This document shows positions 22,570 through 32,166 of a stretch of DNA of 64,000 bases, piece after piece. The stretch spans positions 62,001 to 126,000 of the forward strand of contig JAKJHU010000652.1 in the NCBI GenBank assembly GCA_022316685.1, written 5' to 3'. The notes below the pieces were generated by a model that was not told where the DNA came from, did no database searches, and saw only the letters and a program-made list of their open reading frames with translations. Made by a program: the position numbers and the translations under genes. Origin of the DNA: Progne subis subis. Its lineage: Eukaryota > Chordata > Aves > Passeriformes > Hirundinidae. The stretch's first letter is position 1; each line of letters opens with the position of its first letter.

Positions 22570-23190
22570 CTAGGTTGGCATCACCTCATGGGCCCGTAGG
22601 CCCTCGGCTTGTGCCTGGGGGGTGATCATGGTTGGGTCTGTGCCCATGAGCCGCTGCAGGCTGGAGCCGTGTAGCGGATGATCTGCACCAGTGACCAGAG
22701 CTAGTTCCTTTGCACAATTGTCCTCCCACTCTTGTTTAAAAACTATCATCCCTGCCCCATCAAAAATCAATCTACAGGTTTGCTTTATGTCAAATGGGAG
22801 CATGTCATCCCCTCCAAAAACACTATCAATGAGAGTAGAAACCATTGCTGAATTGATCCCTCTGTCAGTGATTGCTTTAACAATTGCTTGTACATCCTTA
22901 GGATTTTCCGGTGAGTATGTTCCCTGGTTTCTGCCTGCCCCCCCTAATCGGACTGGAAAAGCCAGTGTGGCCGATGGACCCCAGTCGGCACAGGCAATTT
23001 TTATTTTCCTCCAGTCTGTGAGAGGAGTTCGTTCTTTTTCTGACTTCCCCTCAACCCGAGTAGAAACGTTGTTACTGATTTTGTATACTGTTACTTCTTC
23101 TCTGTCGGAGCCGGAGCCAGAGCTGGCAGCAGAGGACTGGCTGTCCCAGTCCCCTGAGCTAGAGTCCGATTCAGAGCCGGAAGTCGACTG
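22570..23190 (-). pseudogene. Nested ERV gag: spacer and capsid N-terminal part
   Basis: The minus-strand frame reaches a capsid-like segment with F-P-V-R-L near the start, then R-L-I-F-D-G-A-G and H-P-L-H-G-S-S-L-Q-R-L-M-G-T-D. It ends abruptly near 22570, beside env-derived sequence. The major homology region and zinc knuckles are missing. It is in a different frame from the upstream matrix piece, so gag is frameshifted as well as deleted. Confidence 0.7.
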
Positions 23191-23233
23191 ACTGGCTGCT
23201 TCCGGGCTCCGGAGCCTTTTGGTCGGGCTCCGA

Positions 23234-23366
23234 CCCCGCCCCTTTCCCTCAGGGCTGGGCCGTCCCTTCCCTCTTGGCCCCGCCCCTTTCCCTCAGGGCT
23301 GGGCCGTCCCTTCCCTCTGGGCCCCGCCCCTTTCTCTCAGGGCTGGGCCATCCCTTGCCCCTGCGC
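23234..23366 (-). repeat. 44-bp GC-rich tandem triplication inside gag
   Basis: Three units starting CCCCGCCCCTTTC on the plus strand lie at about 23234, 23278 and 23322. They fall between the matrix and capsid coding pieces, in the region where the gag frame is lost. Confidence 0.85.
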
Positions 23367-23432
23367 TCCTCCCGCCTCCTGCTGTGGGAGCTTCTCGCCT
23401 TAGAAAAATGTGCTTTTTGGCAAAGATTAGCT

Positions 23433-24185
23433 TCAGTTATCTCTTTGAGCTCTTTTCCCTTTTTCTGCTCGCGCCGCCCCCTCGTTAGCTAACAAGCTCT
23501 CTTCGTTTTCATTGGCAACGAGCCCACTATCTAAATGACCTTCTTTGTTTTCTGTCCTGCTTTCCCTCTCGGATTCAGCGCTATCTTGAGGCGCATAAGG
23601 TGGGGGTCCCTCCCCGGCTTTTCCAGCATTCCTAGCTTCTTCAGCTAGATTGTTGTAAAATGACTGCATCTCTTTTATCCCCTCAGCGAGTGACCTTGAG
23701 TTTAGAGGCTCTAATGCGAGCTCTTGCTCCTCCGAGCCTCTGCACTCCGCAGAACTAACCCCATCAACACTCTGCACATTATCACTAATTTTCAGACTGC
23801 ATTCTTTTACACTCTGAAAATTCTCAACAACAGTTCCCTCTGAGAAAGTTTGCGTCGCTGCCGCGATACCCAATTGAGGAGAAATCTTTAAACAATTTCG
23901 GGCAGCTTTCCATGTTTCTTGCTCATGCAGAGCCTTCTGTAAAGCTTCCACGACCCTTCCCCATGCCTTAAGATTTTTCCCTGAGCCAGAAGACATTGTG
24001 TCTTCAGCAAGAGCCTTAGTGCATTGATCCCAAACATCTGGGTGGAGGATATCCACCGGTCTATCAATAATACTAAGTTGCAAAAGCCTCGTCACTGAGA
24101 GGGTAAAATCTTTTGCTTTACAATCAATTCCCCACTGCTTATGAATCTGAGATACGACCTTCACGAGGGCTTCCATCCTCCTCAC
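23433..24185 (-). pseudogene. Nested ERV gag: alpharetrovirus-like matrix with PPPY late domain
   Basis: A 250-codon frame starts at 24185. Residues about 5-100 have the helical layout of an alpharetroviral matrix, including E-A-L-V-K-V-V, W-D-Q-C-T-K-A-L and K-A-W-G-R-V-V-E-A-L-Q. Towards the C-terminus G-P-P-P-Y-A-P provides a PPxY budding motif, which in the family recruits NEDD4-type ligases. The predicted protein stops at 23433 before capsid. Assignment to an alpha-like clade is by recognition of the matrix pattern and is not confirmed by search. Confidence 0.75.
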
Positions 24186-24271
24186 GGGTCCTGGGGCGTC
24201 CCTCCCGCCAAGCTGGCCCGCCGCTCAGCCGTCGTTCACCCATCCAGGTGATTCCCGATCTCCCGGGCGAC

Positions 24272-24291
24272 TCCCGGGGGTTTCGGCACCA
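24272..24291 (-). other. tRNA-Phe-like primer binding site
   Basis: The minus strand reads TGGTGCCGAAACCCCCGGGA, which is the tRNA-Phe 3'-end complement with two extra C residues. It lies 5 bases inside the 5' LTR. Confidence 0.8.
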
Positions 24292-24296
24292 CTTGC

Positions 24297-24586
24297 TGCC
24301 TCCGCTGAGGCGTAGTGACCTGGTTCAGGAACAACACACCAGCCACAGCCAGGCTGCTCGGACCACCAGCTCACAGACACCAATGTGGTGGACGGCAAAT
24401 GGCATTTATTAACTGGTTACATGGAGTTATAAAACCTCTGTTTGCTACATCACATCCGTCTGCTCACGTTACAAGTTAGGTGTTGCTTACCTTATCAAGG
24501 ACACTAACCAACTAAGTATTGAGGGAGGGGTTCTGTCTGCCCGTACAACGCGATATCTTCCGACCGCCTGTCCCTAATCTCCCACA
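24297..24586 (-). repeat. 5' LTR of the nested ERV
   Basis: 290 bp, the partner of 21333-21622. The boundary towards the PBS is set by the sequence shared between the two copies. Confidence 0.9.
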
Positions 24587-25541
24587 CCCAATGATGATGT
24601 GCTGACCCACATGCTTGACCTGACAATTAATGCATTGATTGTTGCAGGGTTCGAGCTGCAGGAGAGCAAAGTTCAAAGGATGCCACCTTGGCAGTACCTG
24701 GGACTCGAAATCGGCAAGCGGACCATTGTGCCGCAGAAACTGGCCATCAGGACAAAAATCAGGCCCTCGCAGATGTCCATCAACTGTGTGGGGCGTTGAA
24801 TTGGGTAAGACTCTGGCTAGGTCTGACCACTAATGATCTGGCCCCTCTCTTTGAATTATTGAAGCAGGGAGAAGAGCTGAGTTCTCCTAGGGTCCTCACC
24901 CCAGAGGCCGAGAAAGCCCTGGAAAAGGTCCAGAACATCCCGTCTATGTGGCAGGCAAACCGGTATGAGCCAGACCTGCCTTTCAAATTTATCATAATGG
25001 GGAGGTTGCCACACCTCCATGGGGTGGAGGTGGGACCAAACAGCTAAAAAGGACCATGGCAGGGGAGATCCTCTCTTAATCATAGAGTGGGTTTTCCTCA
25101 GCCACCAGCCGTCCAAAAGAATGACAAGGCCACAAGAATGGGTGGCTGAACTGATTCGGAAAGCAAGAACCCGAATCAGAGAAATGGCCGGATGCAACTT
25201 CGAATGCATTCACATTCCACTTGGACTTAAATCGGGCCAAATTACAAAAGCCATGTTAGAACACTTGCTTCAAGAAAATGAAGCTTTGCAATTTGCCTTG
25301 GACTCCTTCACTGGTCAAATTTAAATTCATAGACCTGACCACAAAATTACGTCCCCAAAGTCTCAGGGACAAAAGAAACAATCTCACAGGTGTCAGTTGC
25401 AGCAGTGGAGAAGGAAAAAGAAGGAAGATGACATCTGGGGTGAACTTCCCTTTCCCTCGAGTTTCCCTACCCTAAACTAATTTGTCTCTTTTAAAGTCCT
25501 TTTCAGTTAATTTGAGCCGGATCCTGACGTGAGCCCAGTTT

Positions 25542-26990
25542 GTGATGGAGATCCATCTTCTCGCCAGCCTCCTCTTGCCAACCAGTGAATGGATTGTGCC
25601 ACAGCCAAAGGCAAATGTGTGGACCACCCTTGCAAAATCTATGGGACAGGACCACATTTGCCTTTCTGCCTCCTCTGCCACCGATCCATTGTCGACCTGT
25701 CTTGTGGGGATCCCTTTTAGACCAGATGAGCTCCCTCCAAGACTCCTGGGAATCACTGTGCAAGCCAACCACAATGACCTTCCCCTTGGTCTCACCCTGT
25801 CCCGGGACGCCCTCACAAATTCTTTTATTGAACACCGAGTTAATCTCCCTGTTAAAAACCCCTTGATCCTATGGAGAAGTTATGCTCCTGTCCTTTCCCA
25901 ATTACCAGAAGAACCCAATGACTTGGAAATCCTTGGTTCATCCAACGCTTCCTTTTGTGTTCAGTTTGGTTTTACCCCACCCAAGGGCCAGGAAAAATGA
26001 TTCCAACCCATTTTCCAAATAAAAAGTGTTTACTCTGCTGGAACATGGTGCGACAGGATCGCCCAGGTAAAGATGGCCTCCACCCTTAAGGTGTAAACCC
26101 CTAGTCCTCCCCAAGGGAGTTTTTCTTATTTGCAGTGACCGGGCATGGGCAGGCATCCCCTCTCGCCTGACAGGAGGTCCATGCACTTCAGGCTGGTGTG
26201 GCTTGTTCACCCCCAACAAAACTCACATTATGGATTGGCAGAGGAAAAATTCTACTGCAAAAGTGGCTATCCAAAAGAGGGATTTGGCATAACTTGACCC
26301 AGACTGTGATTCTGAAATTATTCATTGGTCTAAATCTAAAGGAGTCACCATCACAGTCTTTTTACCGTGGTTCTCGGCGGCAAAGGCTCTAGGTGAATTG
26401 GCCCACCTAGAGTACTGGATGGCGAAACAAGGGAATTTGACATCCAGCACCCTGGCCGACCTCCTGGCTGATGAAGAAATAACAAGGCAGGTGACATTGC
26501 AGGAACCAGGCAGTGATTGATTACCTCCTCCTGCTTCATGGCCATCAATGTGAGGAGTTTGAAGGGCTGTGCTGTTTCAGCTTGTCCTTGAAAGTGGAAA
26601 ACATCCACAAAACTATCCAGAGAATGAAGGACATGGTTGGCAAATCAAGAGGGAGACGACTGGTTAAGCAGACTTTTTAAGGATTGGGGACTCTCAGGTT
26701 GGGTTGGTTCAATTTTAAAGACTGGTTTATTAATTTTATTTATTATTGACATTGCTTTAATTTCTTGTGGTGTCATCAAGAAGATGATTCATAAATTAAT
26801 TGTTAACAGTCACACATTCCCCCCCAGTGAACCATGCCACCATCCCAAGTGCATCAGAAGAAGACATGGAGCTGGAGGAAGGCCTGAGCATCGAAGGGCA
26901 ACACCATGAAGGCTGGCCCACCCAGCAAGAGTGGTTTGCCAAATGCTATCCAGGTTCAGAGCACCTTCTACCTCCAGCCCAATTCTCTTA
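25542..26990 (+). pseudogene. ERVK env remnant (SU and TM)
   Basis: An open frame at 25542-26000 encodes a short hydrophobic leader and then an SU-like segment with W-I-V-P-Q-P-K-x-N-V-W and C-L-V-G-I-P-F motifs. After frame changes, the TM part appears near 26500-26590 with A-V-I-D-Y-L-L-L-L-H-G-H and a C-X6-C-C motif (C-E-E-F-E-G-L-C-C). The frame at 26637-26909 supplies a membrane span (L-L-I-L-F-I-I-D-I-A-L-I-S). The layout matches alpha/beta-type avian env. Several frameshifts and stops make it non-functional. Confidence 0.75.
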
Positions 26991-27017
26991 ATTTTAAAAT
27001 AGAAAAGGTGGAGATTT

Positions 27018-27651
27018 TGTGGTGTGGGATTTGTTTTATTGTACATGCTGTTAATTTATTTAATGGTTCCTCCTATGTACCCGTTTGTTCCCCCCAATGG
27101 TCTTTTCCTGTTTTTCTCCCCTCCAACAGTTATGTGTCATTCCCCTACTCCCCCTCCTCTGGAGTCTGCCTGTCATCCTGGGGCCTTCCCCTGGAGCTAG
27201 AAAGTTCTTCCAAGGGCGTTGAGTGATAGGTCAGATCCAGAGGGGGTCCCTCTCCATCATCTATGTTTGGTTTATGAAAATATCATTCACCAGTGTGACT
27301 CCTCCCTGGTGATCCCTGATTTGCTGATTCCCTGCCTCTTCCCCTTGTTCCACTCCCAAATAAAAGGTGCTGGCAAGCAGTCTGGGGGGCTCTGCCTGGG
27401 CAGTTTCCTGGAGGTGAGGAGGTCCCACGCCGGGGCCCCAATAAACTCTTGTGACCCGCTCAGCAGAATCCATCTTTCCATCTCTGCCTTCGTTGCCTTG
27501 CACCACCTGTGCCTACTGCTGAGGTTGCGTGGGAGCCAAGACCCCACAGGATGGGATTAGCGGGCGCTGCCAGCTGTCCGTACCTTTTCACATTGCAGTA
27601 ACTGAGGTAGCCCGGGCGAGCGTGAGGAAGACCATGCATTAGGCACCAGGA
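27018..27651 (+). repeat. 3' LTR of the ERVK provirus
   Basis: It starts TGTGGTGTGGGA directly after a purine tract (AAAAGGTGGAGATTTT) and matches 16683-17325, with visible substitutions and small indels. Divergence is greater than between the nested ERV's LTRs, consistent with greater age. Confidence 0.85.
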
Positions 27652-28060
27652 CGGGGGGTCATAGAGGTCATGTGGTCATGGGGGTCCATCAGGGTCATGG
27701 GGGCCCATGAAGGTTGTGTGCTCATGGGGGTCTATCATGGTCATCACAGGTCCATGGGGTTCCACCAGGGTCATTGGGCTGTGGGGGTCCATTGAGGTCA
27801 TGTGGTCATGGGCGGTCATCAAGGGTCTATTGCGGTCCATCCAGGCCATGTGGTCATGTGGCATCGCCGGGCTGATGGGTCCATGGGGGTCCATCAGGGT
27901 CATGGGGGTCAACTGAGGTCATGAGGTTATGGGGGTCCATCAGGGTCATGTGGTCACAGGAGTCATTTGAGGTCATGGGGTCATGGGCGTCCATCATGGT
28001 CATCACAGGTCCATGGGGGTCCAGCAGGGTCATGTGGTCCTCAGGGGCCATCATCACGCC
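27652..28060 (+). repeat. G-rich minisatellite (GGTCATG / GGGGGTCCAT units)
   Basis: Irregular tandem units are built from GGTCATGTGGTCATG and GGGGGTCCATCAGGGTCATG. It abuts the ERVK 3' LTR directly. Open frames here are repeat artefacts. Confidence 0.9.
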
Positions 28061-29440
28061 GATGTCCCCAAGGCCTTGTGTCACCTCCTGGTGCCACCGT
28101 CACTTCAACAACGCTTCAATGTCTCCAGGGCCACCAGTGCCCCAATGTCCCCAAGGCCACAAACACCTCAGTGTCCCCTTCCAGTGCCACCATTGCCCTG
28201 ATGTCCCCAAGGCCACCACTGACCCCCCAATGTCCCCAAAGCCACCATCACCTCAGTGTCCCCTCTCGGTGCAACCATCATCTCAATGTCCCCAAAGCCA
28301 CCATGACTCAATGTCACCCTTGGCTTTGTGTCACCTACTGGTGCCACCATCACCTCAGTGTCCCCAGGGCCACCATCACGTAAATGTAACCTCCTGGTGC
28401 TACCAATGTCCCCAGGGCCACCATAGACCCAATGTCCCCAAGGCCTTGTGTCACCTCACTGTCCCCTCCTGGTGCCACTGTTGACCCAACGTCCCCAATC
28501 CCACCATCACTCAATGTCAACTCCCAGTGTCACCAATGCCTTGATGTCCCCAAGGCCACTTGATGTCCCCAATGTCCCCAAAGTCACTGTCACCCTGATG
28601 TCACCCTTGGCTTTGGATCACCTTCTGGTGCCACCATCCTATCAATGTCCCCTCCCCATGCCACCATCACCCTGATGTCCCTTCCCAGTGTCACCATTGC
28701 CCCAAAGTTCCCAAGGCCACCAGTGAGCCAAGGTTCCCAGTGCCACCATCGCCCCAATGTCCCCAAGGCCACCATCACTCAATGTCACCCTTGGCTTTGT
28801 GTCCCCTCCTGGTGCCACCACTGACCCAATGTCCCCAAGGCCTTGTGTCACCTCTCTGTCCCCTCCTGGTGCCACTGTTGATCCAATGTCCCCAAGGCCA
28901 GTCATCATTGACTCAATGTCACCTCCTGGTGCCACCCTGATGTCCCCAAGCCCAGCACTGACCCGATGTCCCCAAGGCCTGGTGTTCCCTCCTGGTGCCA
29001 CCATCATCCAATGTCCCCAAGATCTTGTGTCACCTCCTGGTGCTGCCATCACCCCGATGTCCCCAAGGCCACTGTCACCTCACTGTCCCCTCCTGGTGCC
29101 ACTGTTGATCCAATGTCCCCAAGGCCACCATCAACCCAATATCACCAAGGTTTTGTGTCACCTCTTGGTGCCACCATCCCTTCAATTTCTCCAAGGCCAC
29201 GATTGACCCAATGTCCCCAAGGCCACCATCACCTCAATGTCACCTCTTGGTGCCACCATCTTCTCGATGTCCCCAAGGCCATCACTGACCCAATGTCCCC
29301 AAAGCCACCATCACTCAATGTCATCCTTGGCTTTGTGTCCCCTCCTGGTGCCACCATCACCTCTATGTCCCCAAGGCCACCTTTGCCCCATGTCCCCTCC
29401 CAGTGCCAGCTCTCCACGCTGTCCCCGTGTTCCCTCCCCC
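28061..29440 (+). repeat. Large minisatellite (CAATGTCCCCAAGGCCACCAT units)
   Basis: About 1.4 kb of imperfect units repeats the phrases CAATGTCCCCAAGGCCACC and TCACCTCCTGGTGCCACCAT. The minus strand is G-rich. It lies just 3' of the FXYD gene and has no supported coding content. Confidence 0.9.
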
Positions 29441-29471
29441 ACTGACCAAAATCCCTTTTTTCCCACCCATT

Positions 29472-29477
29472 TTTATT
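29472..29477 (-). terminator. Poly(A) signal of the FXYD gene
   Basis: AATAAA on the minus strand, about 45 bases beyond the TGA stop at 29524-29522. Its position supports a real 3' end for the gene. Confidence 0.75.
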
Positions 29478-29521
29478 CATCGCCTTTCTCAGGGAGACTT
29501 TGGGGACATTTTGGGGACAGC

Positions 29522-31649
29522 TCAGCAGGAGGTGGCGGCTCCTGCAGAGAGACAGGGGAGGGAGGATCAGGGTGGTGGCGCTGTCCCCAACGTCCCAAAT
29601 GTCCCCAGTGTCCCCAAGGGAGGAGGAGATACTCACCTTTCCCAGCCAGAGATGACAGCTCTGGAGAGGGGCAGCAGCGGCTGCGGGGACAGGGACACCT
29701 CAATGTCCCCAAATGTCCCCAGTGTCCCCAAATGTGCCCAAATGTCCCCAGTCCCCATGTCCTCAATGTGCCCGATGTCCCCTGTGTCCCCAAATGTCCC
29801 CAAATGTCCCCAGTGTCCCCAAATGTCCCTGAGTGTCCGAAGGTCCCACCTGGCCTTGCTCCAGCACTTGCACTTCCCACCTGAGGGGACACAGGGGACA
29901 GAGGTGACCCAGGTGACACACAGGTGACACAGGTGACACAAAGGTGACACAAAGGTGGCACAAAGGTGGCACAAAGGTGACACACAGGTGGCAGGGTGGC
30001 ACTCACTGAACAGGACGATGATCCCCACCACGCTCAGCACCGCCGCCACCACGAGGCCACTGACACGCAGGTGACACCAGTCTGGGGAGGGGACGGGACA
30101 GCTCGGGACACCTGGGGTCACCTTGGGGACACTGGGGACACTTTGGGGACTTTCTCAGTCCCTCCGAGTCCCTCCCAGTTCCCCACACTCACCGTACTGG
30201 AAGGGATTGGCGGCATCTGGGGGGAAGGGAGGGGTTAGAGGGACCAGTACGGACCAGCATGGACCCCTGCTCCCAGTATAAGCCAGTATGGACCAGTATA
30301 AATGAGTATGGACCAGTATAAACTAGTATGGACCAGTATGGACCAGTACAAACCAGTACAGATGAGCATGGACCTCTGCTCCCAGTTGACCAGTATGAAC
30401 TGGTACAGACCCCTCTCACCCAGTATAACCCAGTATGGGATTACTATCCCAGTATGACCAGTATGACCCAGTGCATTCCAAGTTCATCCCAGTCCCTACC
30501 AGTTCCCTCCCAGTTTGTCCCAGTTCCCTCCCAGTTTGTCCCAGTCCCTCCCAGTTCCCTCCCTGTCCATCCCAGTTTGTCCCAGTCACTCACCCGGGGG
30601 GTCCCCTCTGGCCAGGGACAGAACTGGGAGCGGGGAGGGACACCAGTTAAACCAGTTTGGGGCAGGCACTAGGCACAGTTCCTCCCAGTAACCCCCAGAA
30701 TCATCCCATTTCCATCCCAGTTCCATCCCAGTCCATTCCAGCCCCTCCCAGTTCCCCCCAGTCCCCTCCCAGTCCATCCCAGTCCCTCCCAGTTCCATCC
30801 CAGTCCCTCCCAGTTCCCCCCAGTCCCCTCCCAGTATCACCAGTGCTCCGAGCATTTCCCGCTCCATTCCGTGACCTTTGACTCCTGGGGGGGAGGGGAA
30901 ATTCCAGAGGGTCCCGGGGGAAGGGACTGAGATGGACTGGGATGGACTGGGAGGGAACTGGGATGAACTGGGATGGAACTGGGACAAACTGGGAGGGGAT
31001 TGGGATGAACTGGGAGAGACAGGGAGAGAACTGGGATGAACTGGGGGACCAGTGAGTCACTGGGATTCCTGAGCAGGGCAGGACTGGGACAAACTGGGGA
31101 GACTGGGAGGGAACTGGCACTGACTGGGAGGGAACTGGGAGGGAGTGGGACAAACTGGGAAAGAACAGGGACAAACTGTGTGAGACTGGAACAAACTGGG
31201 AGGGACTGGGGAGGATGAGTCACTGGGATTCCTGAGCAGGGTGGGACTGGGACCAACTGGAGTGAACTGGAACTGACTGGGAGAGATGGGGGTGGGGGGG
31301 GGATTTAGGAGCTACTGGGAGAGAACTGGGCAAACTGGGATGGACTAGGAGGTAACTGGGGCTTACTGGGATGGACTGGGGTGTTACTGGGGGGTTACTG
31401 GGGGGTTACTGGGAGGTTACTGGTATGGACTGGGGGGTTTCTGGGGGGTTACTGGGAGGTTACTGGTATGGACTGGGGGGTTACTGGGGGGTTACTGGGA
31501 GGTTACTGGTATGGACTGGGGGGTTACTGGGGGGTTACTGGGAGGTTACTGGTATGGACTGGGGGTTACTGGGATTGACTGGCAGGTTACTGGGATGGAC
31601 TGGAAGGGACTGGGGGCCCCACTCACCTTCCCAGAGCAGCCACAGGGAA
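29522..31649 (-). CDS. FXYD-domain ion transport regulator (FXYD3/FXYD5-like), seven small exons
   Basis: FXYD proteins are short single-pass membrane subunits that modulate Na,K-ATPase. Exons read on the minus strand are 31649-31627, 30623-30594, 30216-30193, 30081-30007, 29880-29850, 29680-29637 and 29541-29522. All internal junctions keep frame and have AG/GT borders (donors GTGAGT or GTGGGA). In order they give the end of a hydrophobic signal peptide (S-L-W-L-L-W), a short ectodomain, the signature P-F-Q-Y-D-W, a membrane helix (G-L-V-V-A-A-V-L-S-V-V-G-I-I-V-L-F-S), then G-K-C-K-C and a short cytoplasmic tail ending in a TGA. The invariant PFxYD, the helix glycines and the basic-cysteine stop-transfer segment are all present. 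The ATG exon was not found upstream and may lie beyond the ERV at 32167. Introns (95-1003 bp) consist largely of minisatellites. The Y-D-W and K-C-K-C pattern suggests FXYD3, but paralogue identity is uncertain. Confidence 0.85.
29690..29995 (-). repeat. Intronic minisatellites (CCCCAAATGT and AGGTGACACA units)
   Basis: Two different arrays lie either side of the 31-bp exon at 29850-29880: AAATGTCCCCAGTGTCCCC at 29700-29830, and AGGTGACACAAAGGTGGCAC at 29885-29995. Each fills most of its intron. Confidence 0.9.
30238..31620 (-). repeat. Intronic minisatellites (CAGTATGGAC, CCAGTTCCCT, ACTGGGA, GGTTACTGGG units)
   Basis: GGACCAGTATGGACCAGTAT units occupy 30238-30440, CCCAGTTCCCTCCCAGT units 30485-30590 and 30690-30840, and their G-rich strand equivalents 30915-31370. 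A higher-order ~67-bp unit with GGGGGGTTACTGG fills 31380-31600. These make up most of the two largest introns of the FXYD gene. Confidence 0.9.
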
Positions 31650-31694
31650 CTGAAAATGAGGCGAGGGGGGGGGGCAGGCGAGGGGGGGGGCGGG

Positions 31695-32166
31695 GTGGGG
31701 AAAGAGGCGTGGTCAACAGAGGGGGCACAGCCAACAGAGGGGGTGCAGCCAACAGAGGGGGCGCAGCCAACAGAAGGGGTGGTCAATTGAGGGGGCGTGG
31801 CCAAAGCAGAGACAGACTGGGTGTGATACTGGGATGAACTGGGATGGTCTGGGAATGGCGCTAGGAGACACTGGGGCAAACTGGGATGGACTGGGAGTGA
31901 TATTGGAATGGACTGGGACAAACTGGGGGACACTGGGGGGTACTGGAAGGGACTGGAGATGAACTGGGCTGTACTGGGAGGGACAGGAGGGGCACTGGGG
32001 ATGTATGGGGGATGAACTGGGCTGTACTGGGAGGGACTGGAGGGGCATTGGGGCTGTACTGGGAATGAACTGGGCTGTACTGGGAGGAGCAGGAGGGGAA
32101 CTGGGGCTGTACGGGGGATGAACTGGGCTGTACTGGGAGGGACTGGAGGGGCATTGGGGCTGTACT
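31695..32166 (+). repeat. Minisatellites upstream of the last recovered FXYD exon
   Basis: About four 21-bp GCAGCCAACAGAGGGGGC units at 31700-31800 are followed by ACTGGGATGAACTGGGCTGT-type units up to the ERV LTR. No signal-peptide ATG exon with a donor could be identified here. Confidence 0.85.

Larger units (their letters stand above)
21333..24586 (-). mobile_element. Nested ERV: alpharetrovirus-like gag joined to gammaretrovirus-like env TM, pol deleted
   Basis: Two 290-bp direct LTR copies (21333-21622 and 24297-24586) flank 2674 bp. On the minus strand the order is LTR, tRNA-Phe-like PBS, gag MA with a PPPY motif, part of capsid, a deletion junction near 22550, env TM, an AT-rich tandem repeat, a polypurine tract and LTR. 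The insertion lies in the RT palm of the surrounding ERVK and therefore postdates it. No unambiguous target duplication was identified. Confidence 0.88.
20790..25330 (+). pseudogene. ERVK reverse transcriptase, split by a nested ERV
   Basis: RT starts near 20790. A TAG at about 20890 interrupts the fingers. Palm motifs include A-V-I-D-I-K-D-C-F-F, V-F-P-R-G-V-K-N-S-P and H-H-I-D-D-V-L-V, where the usual YxDD box has H in place of Y. Coding is cut at 21332, just after this box, and resumes at 24587 with D-V-L-T-H-M-L-D-L and R-M-P-P-W-Q-Y-L-G-L-E-I (thumb). Connection-like sequence continues to about 25330. RNase H catalytic motifs and integrase were not found. Confidence 0.85.
16683..27651 (+). 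mobile_element. ERVK-type provirus with two LTRs, internally deleted and carrying a nested ERV
   Basis: The order is LTR (16683-17325), tRNA-Lys-like PBS, gag (17972-19950), dUTPase/protease (19944-20780), RT (20790-21332 and 24587-25330), env (25542-26990), polypurine tract and LTR (27018-27651). Integrase is missing: RNase H-proximal coding runs out near 25330 and env starts by 25540. A second, minus-strand ERV (21333-24586) interrupts RT. The 5' flank is CR1 but the 3' flank is a G-rich minisatellite, so the right flank has been rearranged or expanded. Confidence 0.88.

Noticed and set aside
28061..29440. CRISPR-like spaced repeats
   Set aside because: Units are contiguous and degenerate, with no constant repeat and unique spacers, and the genome is a vertebrate's.
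27921..29884. Several long plus- and minus-strand frames (up to 215 codons)
   Set aside because: They are translations of minisatellite units (repeated P-Q-C-P-Q-G-H type words). The real coding signal in this area is the FXYD exons on the minus strand.
30586..31837. Frames rich in P-S-Q-F-V-P or G-G-Y-W-E-V-T-G repeats
   Set aside because: Repeat translations of intronic minisatellite, without start context or domain. Only the short exon at 30594-30623 inside them is supported.
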